Positions 9,338-18,480 of a stretch of 64,000 nt of DNA are shown here, piece after piece. This stretch comes from Candidatus Heimdallarchaeota archaeon (lineage in GTDB: Archaea > Asgardarchaeota > Heimdallarchaeia > Heimdallarchaeales > Kariarchaeaceae): NCBI GenBank assembly GCA_030149205.1, contig JASBSB010000001.1, forward strand, positions 838,712-902,711. Direction: 5' to 3'. How positions within the stretch are numbered: the first letter of the stretch is position 1; every line of letters starts with the position of its first letter. Under the pieces are notes generated by a model, which saw nothing but the letters and a program-made list of their open reading frames with translations, had not been told where the DNA came from and ran no database searches. Made by a program: the position numbers and the translations under genes.

Positions 9338-10426
9338 TCATCTATGCTTCAGACCCCTTCTCCACCCCTTGAGAGGCACAATCAACAGAAATACAATCAA
9401 AAAAGGAAACAGTTGAAAGTTAATGAAGCTTGCTGATGGATCCAGATTTTTATCCCCACCAAATGTCATTGCAAGCTTTCCAGTCTGTAGATCCATTGAA
9501 TAAAATACTCGAAAGTCAGATGTGATTAAAAGATTCTCTCCCCTAAGATCAAGATGATTGATTCTCTCTTTTGACCCTAGCGAGTGAGTGAGGTTAAAGA
9601 TCAACCCTGTGGTTCGGGTAGCAAAAGCATATGAATAAATTACCCCATCAGAGGTCCCAATAATCACATGGGTCTGATTCACTCCCTTGGTCAGAGCTGT
9701 GACATTAGAGGCAATGCCAAGATCAAAGATATGGACACTCGAGTCAATCATCTGTATTCGATGGCCCTCTGTTACCAACAGAGATTGACCCTGCCATGTC
9801 ATTGATGAGGGTGTGGATTCAAAATTATATTTAGTGGTTAGATTTGGATTAAGAGCATTCATGATAATTACTGACCTGTTAGTCAACAAAATGGCAATCC
9901 TATCCTCGGCAGAGCTTACTTCAATCGATTCGACAGCCTGATGAAGGTTTACCAACTGAGAAGATTTGTTTTGTGAAGGACTATATCTGTACAAAGTCCC
10001 ATTAGATACCGAGACTATCAGATCATTTGCCACCCAACCCAATGCCTCAAGTTTCATTGTGCTGTTGAGAGGCTTAAATTGATACAGAGGGTCATAGCTC
10101 TGGTTGTAGACCCTCAGTGAAGTTGAATTCATCACCGCAAGCATCTCTCCACTTTTGCTCCATTTTAGCTCAGAGGAGGAATTAGCCTTAATTAGCTCTA
10201 AACTCGAAAGATATTTTATAATCCCCCCTGTTGTTACATTCCAGGCAATTACCATGTTGTCCGATCCACTTGAAACAATGGTCTTCCCATCAGGAGACCA
10301 GACAGCAGTTTTAACCGGGCCAGAATGGCCGTAAATTTGTAGAACAGTACCAGTTGACTGTTGAAGTGGTGTTCCTAATAGCATTATTGTTATAATTAAA
10401 AATGATAGTAATGTATTACATCTCAA
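9338..10426 (-). CDS. Secreted WD40-type beta-propeller protein with C-terminal anchor
   Basis: 362 residues from TTG; a GAGGT about 10 nt upstream serves as SD. Signal peptide (LLSFLIITIMLLGTP), then YGHSGPVKTAVWSPDGKTIVSSGSD, the clearest WD40 blade, followed by degenerate blades, and a final helix (LFPFLIVFLLIVPL) with a basic tail. Many N-x-S/T sequons show an extracellular propeller. Most likely a binding or scaffold surface protein. The number of blades cannot be fixed by eye, because only the first is canonical. Confidence 0.75.
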   Translation of the reverse strand: MRCNTLLSFLIITIMLLGTPLQQSTGTVLQIYGHSGPVKTAVWSPDGKTIVSSGSDNMVIAWNVTTGGIIKYLSSLELIKANSSSELKWSKSGEMLAVMNSTSLRVYNQSYDPLYQFKPLNSTMKLEALGWVANDLIVSVSNGTLYRYSPSQNKSSQLVNLHQAVESIEVSSAEDRIAILLTNRSVIIMNALNPNLTTKYNFESTPSSMTWQGQSLLVTEGHRIQMIDSSVHIFDLGIASNVTALTKGVNQTHVIIGTSDGVIYSYAFATRTTGLIFNLTHSLGSKERINHLDLRGENLLITSDFRVFYSMDLQTGKLAMTFGGDKNLDPSASFINFQLFPFLIVFLLIVPLKGWRRGLKHR

Positions 10427-10806
10427 TATGTATCAGACCTCAATGATAAAGAAACTATAGAAATTTTGTAATTTCATAGTAGCATAAATTATTATTTTAA
10501 TATTATAAAAGTATTGTTGATAGAATATCTAAAATCATAAAACATCCATATAAATAATTTCGTAAAATTAGCGAAATTGTTAGCAAAATACATAATAATT
10601 TCTGATATTAGTAAATTTTAAGGGATATTTGTAAACCTTCATTTTTGTCCATATCTGTTTTCATACAAAAACCTTACAATAATATCAATAGTAATGATCT
10701 GTTTAGGTTAAACCTACTACGAATAATATAACAAATCACACTATAGTAGCAATCCCAGGTGAAAATAAACTTCTGTTATTGTAATCATTTTATGATGAAC
10801 CAGTTC
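10427..10806. other. AT-rich intergenic region
   Basis: 380 bp, strongly AT-rich, separating the minus-strand propeller gene from a gene fragment. It should hold the propeller gene's promoter; no gene, tRNA or clear repeat was seen. Confidence 0.4.
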
Positions 10807-10944
10807 TCACTGCATTATATCGTGTTTTGGAACTCACAGGAGTGTGATGCATTCATCTCAGAGCTGAGGCAGTGCACTGGCTGGCAGGTGACTGAGGAGG
10901 AACCAGGGTTCATTGAAAGAGACAGCTATGAGTGTGTCTTCTAG
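10807..10944 (+). pseudogene. Fragment of a four-TM membrane protein gene (3' end only)
   Basis: About 45 codons matching the last 45 of the gene at 55979-56827. The shared stretch is FISELRQCT.WQVTEEE followed by GFI and a SY.C.. ending, and the DNA is also similar. The membrane part is absent upstream, so this is a decayed remnant of a second copy. It lies just before other members of the same superfamily. Confidence 0.7.
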
Positions 10945-11118
10945 CGTAATTGATTGGATGTTTCACTGTCCCGTGTTCACACAAAAATAAAACTATTTTC
11001 CATGTTATTTTTTGATACCAGGATTCAAGGATGAAGACCTTAACCAATTTTTCTCAAAGCGGTCATATTACTACCTCGTGGAGAAAAAATTTATACATAG
11101 ATATTTTGGAATCAGCTT

Positions 11119-11913
11119 GTGAGATATAAAAATTCTTTTGACCTTAATCCAGGTTTATTAAAACTCTCAATTATTATTGGTGCTCTAATTTTTGATTTTC
11201 TCTTACAAGGCTTCTTTTTGATCTTTTATCCAGCCACTCTGTTAGAGAGATTACTTTGGATATTTTCTGCAGCTGTGGTTGCTGGTCTCCTGTTCTTTCT
11301 GCTTATGGGTGTGTACTCTCGGTTTCTCTACCCGAAGGGAAAGGTTTGGGAAATACCAGAGCCTTTGATTACAATTGGTATAAGTATCTCATTCTTGGGG
11401 ACTGTTTCCTATGATCTAAACAATCTTGTTGGGTATTTCTTCCTTTTTACCGGATTTAATCTTGTTGTGTTGGTCTACCTCCTATTCTTTAGGAAAAGCT
11501 TTTGGTACACCTTGAAGTTCCATGTCAATAATGACCAAATATTATTGATCTATTCATTTAGGATGATATTTGATTTCAAATTTGAGTACCACTTGCAGAA
11601 GGATGAGTTTAACCTCAATCTGACCCATACAGAGAGCAAAAAATCCCCAATTTACGGAACATTAGAGAAACAGACCACTTTGGAAGAGGAAAAGGCTCAT
11701 AAGTCAAGATATAACCTTTACTTAATTTCAACCAAGGCAGCACACGCAGTAGTGGAAAAGTACTTAATCTTTCAGGATGTTGATCTACAGCAGATCAAAG
11801 ATTTCATTGACCTCCTTCAGAAAAATCAGATCCGAGTAAACTGGTACTCACCAAAGCAAAACCACTATCGAGCGGGGAGGCTGGTTGAAAAGGTGTCTCT
11901 AAGCAACCTCTAA
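11119..11913 (+). CDS. Four-TM membrane protein with cytosolic beta-rich C-terminal domain
   Basis: 264 residues from GTG. Four hydrophobic helices (about residues 14-36, 44-66, 83-100, 107-129) are followed by a soluble domain of some 130 residues rich in beta-strand patterns and closing with an amphipathic helix (DVDLQQIKDFIDLLQ). The same plan (four helices, PH-like C-terminal domain, last helix) is seen in the genes at 14035, 14920, 53166, 54067, 55979 and 61594, so I place it in the same loose superfamily. No known function. Its 3' end overlaps the convergent gene at 11899-12360 by 15 bp. Confidence 0.65.
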   Translation: MRYKNSFDLNPGLLKLSIIIGALIFDFLLQGFFLIFYPATLLERLLWIFSAAVVAGLLFFLLMGVYSRFLYPKGKVWEIPEPLITIGISISFLGTVSYDLNNLVGYFFLFTGFNLVVLVYLLFFRKSFWYTLKFHVNNDQILLIYSFRMIFDFKFEYHLQKDEFNLNLTHTESKKSPIYGTLEKQTTLEEEKAHKSRYNLYLISTKAAHAVVEKYLIFQDVDLQQIKDFIDLLQKNQIRVNWYSPKQNHYRAGRLVEKVSLSNL

Positions 11914-12360
11914 ATCCATTGTGATAACCTCTCTTTTGTAGATGTAGATCAACACAGGTGTCACATAGAAGAATACTGCTTCAAACACAGCATTGACGCC
12001 ATAAAGGGATTTTCCCACATAGGCTATGATGGTTGAATATGAATTGGTAGCTGCTAACAACCAATATACATTTTTCTGAGTATGAATCAAAACCTTCTCC
12101 CGAAAGACGTTATTTGTTTTTTGAGAAAGGATATGGAGAAAAGTAAACAGAAGTGCGAACACCATCACAAAAAGGATCAGCTCGAGGATAAACAGGTTCT
12201 GTATTGAGGATATCAGTACTATTAACGGCGAACCCTGTACTGATGAAAAATCCATCTGAGTCGCCGGGACAAGAAAAAATATTGCCAGAATTAAAAGAGG
12301 ATTGATGATGAAGACTAAATGTAGAAAGCTGTCTAATAAAGCTGTATTTTTGTTCTTCAC
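11899..12360 (-). CDS. Small membrane protein, four helices
   Basis: 153 residues from GTG, with a TATA-like CAAAAATAAACT about 20-30 nt upstream. Four hydrophobic segments, of which the last two are shorter, with a short basic N-terminus and a YKREVITMDL tail. The family is not recognised. It converges with, and overlaps, the gene at 11119-11913. Confidence 0.55.
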   Translation of the reverse strand: MKNKNTALLDSFLHLVFIINPLLILAIFFLVPATQMDFSSVQGSPLIVLISSIQNLFILELILFVMVFALLFTFLHILSQKTNNVFREKVLIHTQKNVYWLLAATNSYSTIIAYVGKSLYGVNAVFEAVFFYVTPVLIYIYKREVITMDLEVA

Positions 12361-12838
12361 ATTCTTCAGTTTATTTTTGTATTCTTAAAAGATTTGATGA
12401 AGCTTGCCCAGTTGAAAAGAATCCACTTAATTCGTTATAATATAAAGATTTTACCTTAATTGGAATGTTTCAGAAACCTTTGATATTAGGTCAAGGAAAA
12501 TTTCTACTTTCTCTCAAGACAGATCCATTTCAAAAGGGATTTTGTTTTAAACGACCTCCCCTTTGATTAGGCTTTTATTCAATTTCTTACGGATTGAGAT
12601 TAATATTATCTTCTCACAAAATATCAAATTCATATAAACCATTGTTATGATTCAGTGGAACAGTACAACTAACCTCAGTTGTTCTTTAATAAACTAAACC
12701 TATTTGAAAAATTTCAGCTATGTTGAGGAATACATGAATGTGAATCGTCTGGTGTTGAACTCAAATACAATTCAGCTCAAGAAAGTAGAAAAGTAGAATT
12801 GTAGATAATCTAAAATATGTATGTGTGAATCATAAACT
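12361..12838. other. Intergenic region upstream of vapBC
   Basis: 478 bp between divergent genes. It carries the promoter of the membrane gene at 12360 on the minus strand and, near 12808-12820, a TATA-like TAAAATATGTAT about 26 nt before the vapB ATG. No other gene seen. Confidence 0.4.
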
Positions 12839-13102
12839 ATGGCATCAACAGTTAAACTAAGAGATCGGGACAAGAAACGCCTGGATGAGCTACGAGCAAA
12901 GCTCTTGCTTCAAGGTATAAGCCTCAATCAGGAGGAACTGCTTGCCAAACTTGTGGATCTTGGTGAGAATTTTCTCCTGATTGATACTCTCCCCATGAGG
13001 AAACTCAGCCAGAAGAAAAAGGAAAGCATACTTAAGCGAGGATTTGACCTTGGCGTGACTTCGGAGGAGACAATTGATTCTGAGTTGTATGGAAGTGGGT
13101 AG
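12839..13102 (+). CDS. VapB-like antitoxin
   Basis: 87 residues from ATG. The small charged protein starts with a beta-strand then helix pattern (TVKLRDRDKKRLDELRAKLLLQ), as in ribbon-helix-helix DNA-binding antitoxins, then a C-terminal half that would wrap the toxin. It ends directly at the toxin start (TAG then TTG), which is the usual vapBC layout and implies coupled translation. It should neutralise the PIN nuclease downstream and repress its own promoter. Confidence 0.7.
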   Translation: MASTVKLRDRDKKRLDELRAKLLLQGISLNQEELLAKLVDLGENFLLIDTLPMRKLSQKKKESILKRGFDLGVTSEETIDSELYGSG

Positions 13103-13534
13103 TTGGCGATATTATTTGACACAGGATACCTACTTGCCTTTTACAACACGAAAGATGTAAATCATAGCAAGGTGGCTGAAAGTTACAAGGCATTAGTGGA
13201 GGGAGAGTATGGTATACCAATTCTTCTTGATTATGTTTTTGATGAGCTTGTCACCTTGATACAGGTCAGAACAAAAAGAAATGATCTTGCAACAGAGATA
13301 GGAAGATTAATTTTGGAAGATACAAAAGAGTTTGTCCAGTTTGTAAAGGTTGGTCAGAGAGATTTTGAGGGGGGGTGGAGGTTGTTTCAAGAACAAACTG
13401 GTTCGAAGTTCCTCTCATTTACTGACTGTGTTTTGATTGCCTATGCAGGCTCCAACAATATTTCGAAGGTTGCTGGGCTAGACAATCAGTTCCGCTCTTT
13501 TCTTCAGTTGATTCCTGAAGATATCACTCTATAA
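13103..13534 (+). CDS. VapC-like PIN-domain ribonuclease toxin
   Basis: 143 residues; TTG start directly after the antitoxin stop. The PIN-domain acidic residues are all present: D in ILFDTGYLLA, E in FDELVT, D in FTDCVLIAYA and D in AGLDNQF. Members cut RNA (often tRNA or rRNA) with Mg2+ when freed from the antitoxin. A degraded copy of the 3' part of this gene lies at 52383-52670, in a duplicated block. Confidence 0.85.
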   Translation: MAILFDTGYLLAFYNTKDVNHSKVAESYKALVEGEYGIPILLDYVFDELVTLIQVRTKRNDLATEIGRLILEDTKEFVQFVKVGQRDFEGGWRLFQEQTGSKFLSFTDCVLIAYAGSNNISKVAGLDNQFRSFLQLIPEDITL

Positions 13535-14034
13535 CCTCTGAAAGGATTGAGATTCACTCACCTATCTAAACCCAGTAATTGGCAAGATCATCTGAAATGA
13601 TGTATTTTTGCAGTTTTAATTAACAATATTGAATTTTAAATGGAATTTAACTATTAGTTCTAATATATTCTAATTTAATAATATTTTTGCTAACTATTTG
13701 TTATTTATTTATTAGTTTTAGTGATGAATGAATCTTGATAGATGGATTTTTTTAAAATATGCCTACGTTTGTTGAACATTAAACTAACTTGGACAAATTA
13801 GTTAAAAGTTTTTAAATTCAGATATTACGTCATTTTTCTGCATCGTAGAATTATTTTAAAAATTCAGTTTTCAATAACATAAAATCATTCTGAAAGGTTT
13901 TTTATACACAGCACTGAATTAATTTTAAGAGAGTTATTCTCTCAGGAAAATACCTCTGGGTTTAGAATAAGGGAAGTGTATAGATCTCAAGACCCAGAAG
14001 ATGTTTCAACATTTTAGTTGAAGGTGAGTTGTAT
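13535..14034. other. Intergenic spacer inside the duplicated block
   Basis: 500 bp, very AT-rich. The first part (TTGGCAAGATCATCTGAAAT region) and the last part (TTTTAGTTGAAGGTGAG) are matched at 52670-53165. It probably holds the promoter of gene A; its SD is AAGGTGA at 14021-14027. No gene seen. Confidence 0.45.
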
Positions 14035-14898
14035 TTGTCAGTTAATTATATCACATCCAACAAGCTTGTGTTTGACCGTAAAATTGTACGGTTTGATTCT
14101 CTCATATATTTGATTGGAGGTGTCTTGTTCTTAGTATTCGGAAGTGTCGGTGTTCTGTTAAGACCACAAGCACTAAACTCAGATTTCTTACCTACTGCTC
14201 TTCTCCTGCTAGGAGTTGGAGTCGGCTCTGCAATTGTAATCATTGTGTTAACACAGTTCATGGGGGCTTACTTTAGAGGTTTATACAGTCTTCCTCGATT
14301 TCTCGAGCAAATAGCAGTAGCCACGATCTTACCTATTATAATTGTATTGACTTCTCTAAATTTTTTAGGTATATCTCAAGTTCTCTTATTTTCTGGAGTA
14401 ATTCTTTTTCTATATATTCAAGGGTTGTTTTTACTCTATAACTCATATTACATGAAAACCGCAGAGAGCAACAAATTTATAGAGAAGACTGAAAATCAGG
14501 TTAAAATCCACTATAAGATGAGGATCCCCCTTGCCAGTGGAAAGATGATTTACAATAATTTCTTTGAATTGACTGTGCCACTTGAAGAGAGATTGAACTT
14601 TATTCTAGTTAGGAACAAAAACAGAAACTTATTCCTCAGTGAGACAGAGATTATTTCTAGGAAAGAGATAAATTTATCACCAGAAAACTCAAGGTTCGAC
14701 ATTTATCTGCTCCATAGAAAAGAAGCCTTGAAACCCTATACAGAGGGGGTATTACTTAGCAAAGATCTAAGTAAGAATGATCTAAACAAGATTCAGAGCT
14801 TACTCGACAAATTTATCCACTATGAATTTTTAGGAAATGAGAAAATTGGGGACCATTTTACTTTTTATTATGATAAGATCATTTTAAAACAAACCTGA
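14035..14898 (+). CDS. Four-TM membrane protein, duplicated family A, copy 1
   Basis: 288 residues from the TTG at 14035. I choose this start because the SD AAGGTGA ends 7 nt before it and because the duplicate at 53166 has the same SD-TTG-TCA arrangement (MSVNYITSNK versus MSINYIASNK). Four helices (about residues 25-45, 55-78, 92-112, 116-136), then a soluble C-terminal domain of about 145 residues rich in beta-strands and closing with a helix (LNKIQSLLDKFIHYEF). Unknown function. It stands just before family B gene 14920 in both copies of the block, so A and B probably act together. Confidence 0.7.
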   Translation: MSVNYITSNKLVFDRKIVRFDSLIYLIGGVLFLVFGSVGVLLRPQALNSDFLPTALLLLGVGVGSAIVIIVLTQFMGAYFRGLYSLPRFLEQIAVATILPIIIVLTSLNFLGISQVLLFSGVILFLYIQGLFLLYNSYYMKTAESNKFIEKTENQVKIHYKMRIPLASGKMIYNNFFELTVPLEERLNFILVRNKNRNLFLSETEIISRKEINLSPENSRFDIYLLHRKEALKPYTEGVLLSKDLSKNDLNKIQSLLDKFIHYEFLGNEKIGDHFTFYYDKIILKQT

Positions 14899-14919
14899 GG
14901 CAATTGGAGTGTTTTAATA

Positions 14920-15924
14920 ATGATCCTGAAATCTATTGTTATTGAGAGGCTCTACAGATTCATGGGGCTTGATCAGGATCTAAAGATCATAGAAGGAAAA
15001 GACAAACTTACCCTGATCCCTAACGAGAGTAAAACAAAAATCGTTCTTCTTATAATTCCAGTATTAGGTTTGGTTCTCTATGGTGCTGTGCAGGTGCATT
15101 ATATCGATCAGTTTGTCTATCGTCACTACACATTCTCTATTTCAGACCTTTTCTGGGTGCTAGGCCTTCCCATTCTTGTGTATCTCCTCATAATTTTTGG
15201 GTTGACAAGGTTAACAGCTCTAAGAAAAATGATGCGAACTACCCCGATATTTTATTATAGTTTGGTTGTGACAGTATCAATAGTAGTCACACCATCAGCC
15301 TTTTATTCTACACCATTCTTCAGTTTCGACCATATAGTGACAAAAAGTGACTTTTTGTATTTATTCGCATTTAATAACTTTGCTTTGATCATCTATTTGA
15401 CCTTAACACACCTTGCACTCTCTCTTCACTCGACTATCATTTTAGAGAAAAGAGGGAAGGACATCCTTGGATACTCATATTACAGCTATTACATCCTTCC
15501 CTTTGTAAAGATTCAGAACAATCTAACCTATAAATCACTTGAACCAAACAAGATGAGGTTTTTCCTAAGAGACTGGACTAAAGAGAGGAATGTAAAATTA
15601 GGAGACGAGGCAGAGATATATTCCTCTTATTCTTACACCTTTGATGAGTTTCTAAACCTTAAAGAGACCCCCAGAAAGTACTTCATTTTGGGGCTGTATG
15701 GTCCACTTGAACAGGATGCACGCTTAATAGGAACACAAATACTGATATCTTCAAAGAAAAAGGACATACTTGACTGTATCCAAAGGATCTCCAGATTCTG
15801 TGAGGTTGAGATCGTGAAGGTTCCAGCATCATTTCTGAAAAGTTACCTGACCGGAGAATTTAAGTATATCCCAGCCAAAGAAGGTGAGTCTCCTGAACAA
15901 ATCTTAACTGATATGAAAACATAA
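14920..15924 (+). CDS. Four-TM membrane protein, duplicated family B, copy 1
   Basis: 334 residues from ATG, 21 nt after gene A, with a weak SD (GGAG). It begins with a short amphipathic stretch and RFMGLDQDLKIIEG..KLTLIPN, then four helices (about 43-60, 74-97, 106-125, 144-168), then a soluble domain with a SSYSYTFDEFL block, a LGLYGPLEQD block and a C-terminal CIQRISRFCEVEIVK helix-strand. It ends with a SPEQILTDMKT tail. Two paralogs share all these blocks (54067-55068, 61594-62541). No known function. Confidence 0.7.
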   Translation: MILKSIVIERLYRFMGLDQDLKIIEGKDKLTLIPNESKTKIVLLIIPVLGLVLYGAVQVHYIDQFVYRHYTFSISDLFWVLGLPILVYLLIIFGLTRLTALRKMMRTTPIFYYSLVVTVSIVVTPSAFYSTPFFSFDHIVTKSDFLYLFAFNNFALIIYLTLTHLALSLHSTIILEKRGKDILGYSYYSYYILPFVKIQNNLTYKSLEPNKMRFFLRDWTKERNVKLGDEAEIYSSYSYTFDEFLNLKETPRKYFILGLYGPLEQDARLIGTQILISSKKKDILDCIQRISRFCEVEIVKVPASFLKSYLTGEFKYIPAKEGESPEQILTDMKT

Positions 15925-16251
15925 TCCATTATTGTTGAAATTCTAAGTATATTTACAATATGCTTAATATTATTAATTGTGATTCAGATTAAATCAGTAT
16001 TTTAAAAATATTGTATTGTGGTATTTAAAAATAAACAGAAGGATATGGATATGATTTGCTTTAATTAGGCATGTAAACCATTCTTAAGATAATCCCACAG
16101 TTAAAGGGATTCAAACAATTGCAAACTTTACGGTAAAATTTTTGGTGAAAATACTATTTATTATACAACCGCTATTTTTGAGAAAAAAATTAGTGAAAAA
16201 AATCAGATTAGTTGTAGATAAAATAAATAGTATGGTTGCTGATGTTATAAT
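15925..16251. other. AT-rich intergenic region
   Basis: 327 bp. A TATA-like AAAATAAATAG near 16220-16230 is about 26 nt before the next start. No gene seen; a 63-codon minus-strand frame here is low-complexity and AT-driven. Confidence 0.4.
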
Positions 16252-16818
16252 ATGAGTAATTACAGCTCTACAGAAAATGGATTGCAGAAAAAGGTACCTC
16301 AATCAAATTCAAATAGATTAGAGTTTAAATATTTGGTATTTTTAATACTCTATATTTTCACAGTTTTAGTCTCAGGTTTCTTTTACGGATACCCACCCTT
16401 CAAAAACACATGGTATCCATTAATTGGATTTCTGATTTACGGTTTGGTCTTAATGTCATTTGCACTTTTTCAATTCTATCAATACAAAAAATTACAAAAG
16501 TCCGTTCCCAAAGCTTTAACATTATTTCTGTTTGATTGTATTTTTTTATTAAGTTATGCAATATCCGACCTTTTTTTAAGCTATACATTCCTACCTCTAT
16601 TTAACACTTACATGCCTTCTTCCAACACAATAATTCTTTCAATTGGATCCATCTATATTAGTTGGTACATGATGGGGAGAATCCTAGCTATTTTATTTGC
16701 TTTGGTTATTGTTCTCATCAGGGCAATATTCGTCTTAAGAAATCAGTATTCAACGATACTGATCTTTCCATTTTTAGCATTTATTCCAAACAAATATCAA
16801 AATTCTTTGAAGAGTTAA
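16252..16818 (+). CDS. Integral membrane protein, four helices
   Basis: 188 residues from ATG, probably leaderless. Hydrophilic N-terminus of about 25 residues, then four clear helices (about 28-46, 57-78, 88-112, 135-160) and a short tail ending IPNKYQNSLKS. The family is not recognised and no enzyme motif is visible. It stands alone, with long AT-rich flanks. Confidence 0.55.
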   Translation: MSNYSSTENGLQKKVPQSNSNRLEFKYLVFLILYIFTVLVSGFFYGYPPFKNTWYPLIGFLIYGLVLMSFALFQFYQYKKLQKSVPKALTLFLFDCIFLLSYAISDLFLSYTFLPLFNTYMPSSNTIILSIGSIYISWYMMGRILAILFALVIVLIRAIFVLRNQYSTILIFPFLAFIPNKYQNSLKS

Positions 16819-17334
16819 AACTTAAGGAGTAACAACCTCTAAAAATTAAAGCTCAGGTACTCATTAAATTTCCTGCTACATTTGACTTTTCTTGGAGAGG
16901 GGGATGTGTTCCTATGTAACAGACAACCCTCAAATTTAGTTTGTATCCTTCAACCTATGAGCTTTTGAAACCTGTGAGTTGATTGTCGGTAACTTGATCC
17001 AAAATATCTTATGAACCTCTAAATTTACCTACCATTAATTTTCAAATTGACAAGAATCAGAGTTTAGAGATTAATAGGAATTTACACATAGAATCTTATT
17101 TTAAATTTACTTTTGTCGTTTAGCTATGCCTAAACGCAATTACAAGAATTTTGAATTAAAACCAACTTCAAATATCCCACTATTAAATTAGAACAGATAT
17201 GACATCTTTGGAATTTAGTTTGATACTTAAAAAAGAGCATTACCACAATATCTGAGACTGACCATATTATTTTCATAATTAGATGAACAAATTACAATCT
17301 TATTAATCAATTTAACGTCATATCTAATAAGTTA
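16819..17334. other. Intergenic region between convergent genes
   Basis: 516 bp, AT-rich. No gene, RNA or clear hairpin terminator recognised. Confidence 0.4.
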
Positions 17335-18147
17335 TCACATATCTTTTCTCCAATCAGGGTTCTCCTTAAGTCTTTCGTACTCTTTTTGCAAATCTATTAA
17401 ATTAGCTATTTTAGTATTATCTTCAACAGAGAGTTTAAGATTCTCTAAAGACTCTTCAAATAAAGAATGATATTGATTTCTGTTTTTCTCTAGAATTATC
17501 TGTCTATTAGAAACTGCACGATTATTTGAATTTTTACCAATCACAGATTTTCGTCGTGTAATCCGAACTGGGATTTCTTCAAGATTGAACTGAGTGATCA
17601 TGTAATGTGAGAAGAATGAAGGAGTTTTAACTGACCTATATTTATTCAAATTTGATGAAACCGTAAATAAAATGTCTCCTCTTTGCGTCACCTCCTTATT
17701 TTTTAAAATATCATTCCCATTTGAATAGTTACCTTTAATAGGTTCTCTATGTGCCAAAATAATGATGGGTGAAACGGTTTCAGATAAAATTATTTTCAAT
17801 TTCTCTTGCATAAAATAATCTTTTAATGCACTTATAAACATAGAAGGGGGTTCTGTTTGGTCTAACATATCTTTAATTGCCATATAATCCCCATAAGATA
17901 TTTCTTTTCCATATGCAACTTTTTGGTTAAATGTAAAATTCCAATTTTTCATATGTTCTTGAAATTCAATTTGACTGTCTCTAGAAAGTTTATTGACCAA
18001 AAATTGATTCGGGTAGCCATATATTTTAGTATTTCTCAAGAAAGACACATTGTTTTCAAATTTCGAAGGAAGAACACCCTTGATTTTCCCAAAGTAGGAT
18101 GCGGCTTTTTCATGAAAATCCCAAAATTCATAGGATTTAACAGACAT
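17335..18147 (-). CDS. Hypothetical soluble protein
   Basis: 270 residues from ATG, with a TATA-like CTATTATATTGG about 25 nt upstream. Soluble, mixed alpha/beta, lysine-rich C-terminus with a charged helix (LIDLQKEYERLKENPDWRKD). A central stretch SPIIILAHREPIKGN has the look of a beta-strand and turn. No signal peptide or membrane segment. I do not recognise the family. It is flanked by long AT-rich gaps, which hints at an accessory gene. Confidence 0.55.
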   Translation of the reverse strand: MSVKSYEFWDFHEKAASYFGKIKGVLPSKFENNVSFLRNTKIYGYPNQFLVNKLSRDSQIEFQEHMKNWNFTFNQKVAYGKEISYGDYMAIKDMLDQTEPPSMFISALKDYFMQEKLKIILSETVSPIIILAHREPIKGNYSNGNDILKNKEVTQRGDILFTVSSNLNKYRSVKTPSFFSHYMITQFNLEEIPVRITRRKSVIGKNSNNRAVSNRQIILEKNRNQYHSLFEESLENLKLSVEDNTKIANLIDLQKEYERLKENPDWRKDM

Positions 18148-18480
18148 AACTCTTGCAATGTTTCCAATATAATAGCATTTTTCTAATTTATACGTTTAAT
18201 TTATCATATTGAAATTTTTTGTAAGCTTAGATTAATTAAAAGAGTTGTATATTATTTAAATTTCAAATTGACTCTAAATTCCCCAACTCAAACTGGGTTA
18301 ATTAGTGCGAAGAATATTAATTGTAACCATATCAAGGTCTTATTTTCACAAATCTTAACATGATGAATGATAGTTAGTACATTGACTCTTATTTTTCGAA
18401 TTAAAGGATTAAATAAATTTTTGGACTTAATTTTTCTGTATTGTTAGAAGATGAATTGACTCAAAAATTAATGTGAAGGT
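18148..18480. other. AT-rich intergenic region
   Basis: 333 bp that hold the promoter of the minus-strand hypothetical gene; nothing else recognised. Confidence 0.4.

Larger units (their letters stand above)
13250..15960 (+). repeat. Duplicated block, copy 1 (vapC 3' half, spacer, two membrane genes)
   Basis: From inside vapC to just beyond the membrane gene ending at 15924, this segment is collinear with 52383-55110. Both copies have the vapC 3' half, an AT-rich spacer of about 500 bp with shared words, gene A (14035 or 53166) and gene B (14920 or 54067). In the middle of gene A the two copies are nearly identical over more than 100 bp. Confidence 0.8.
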
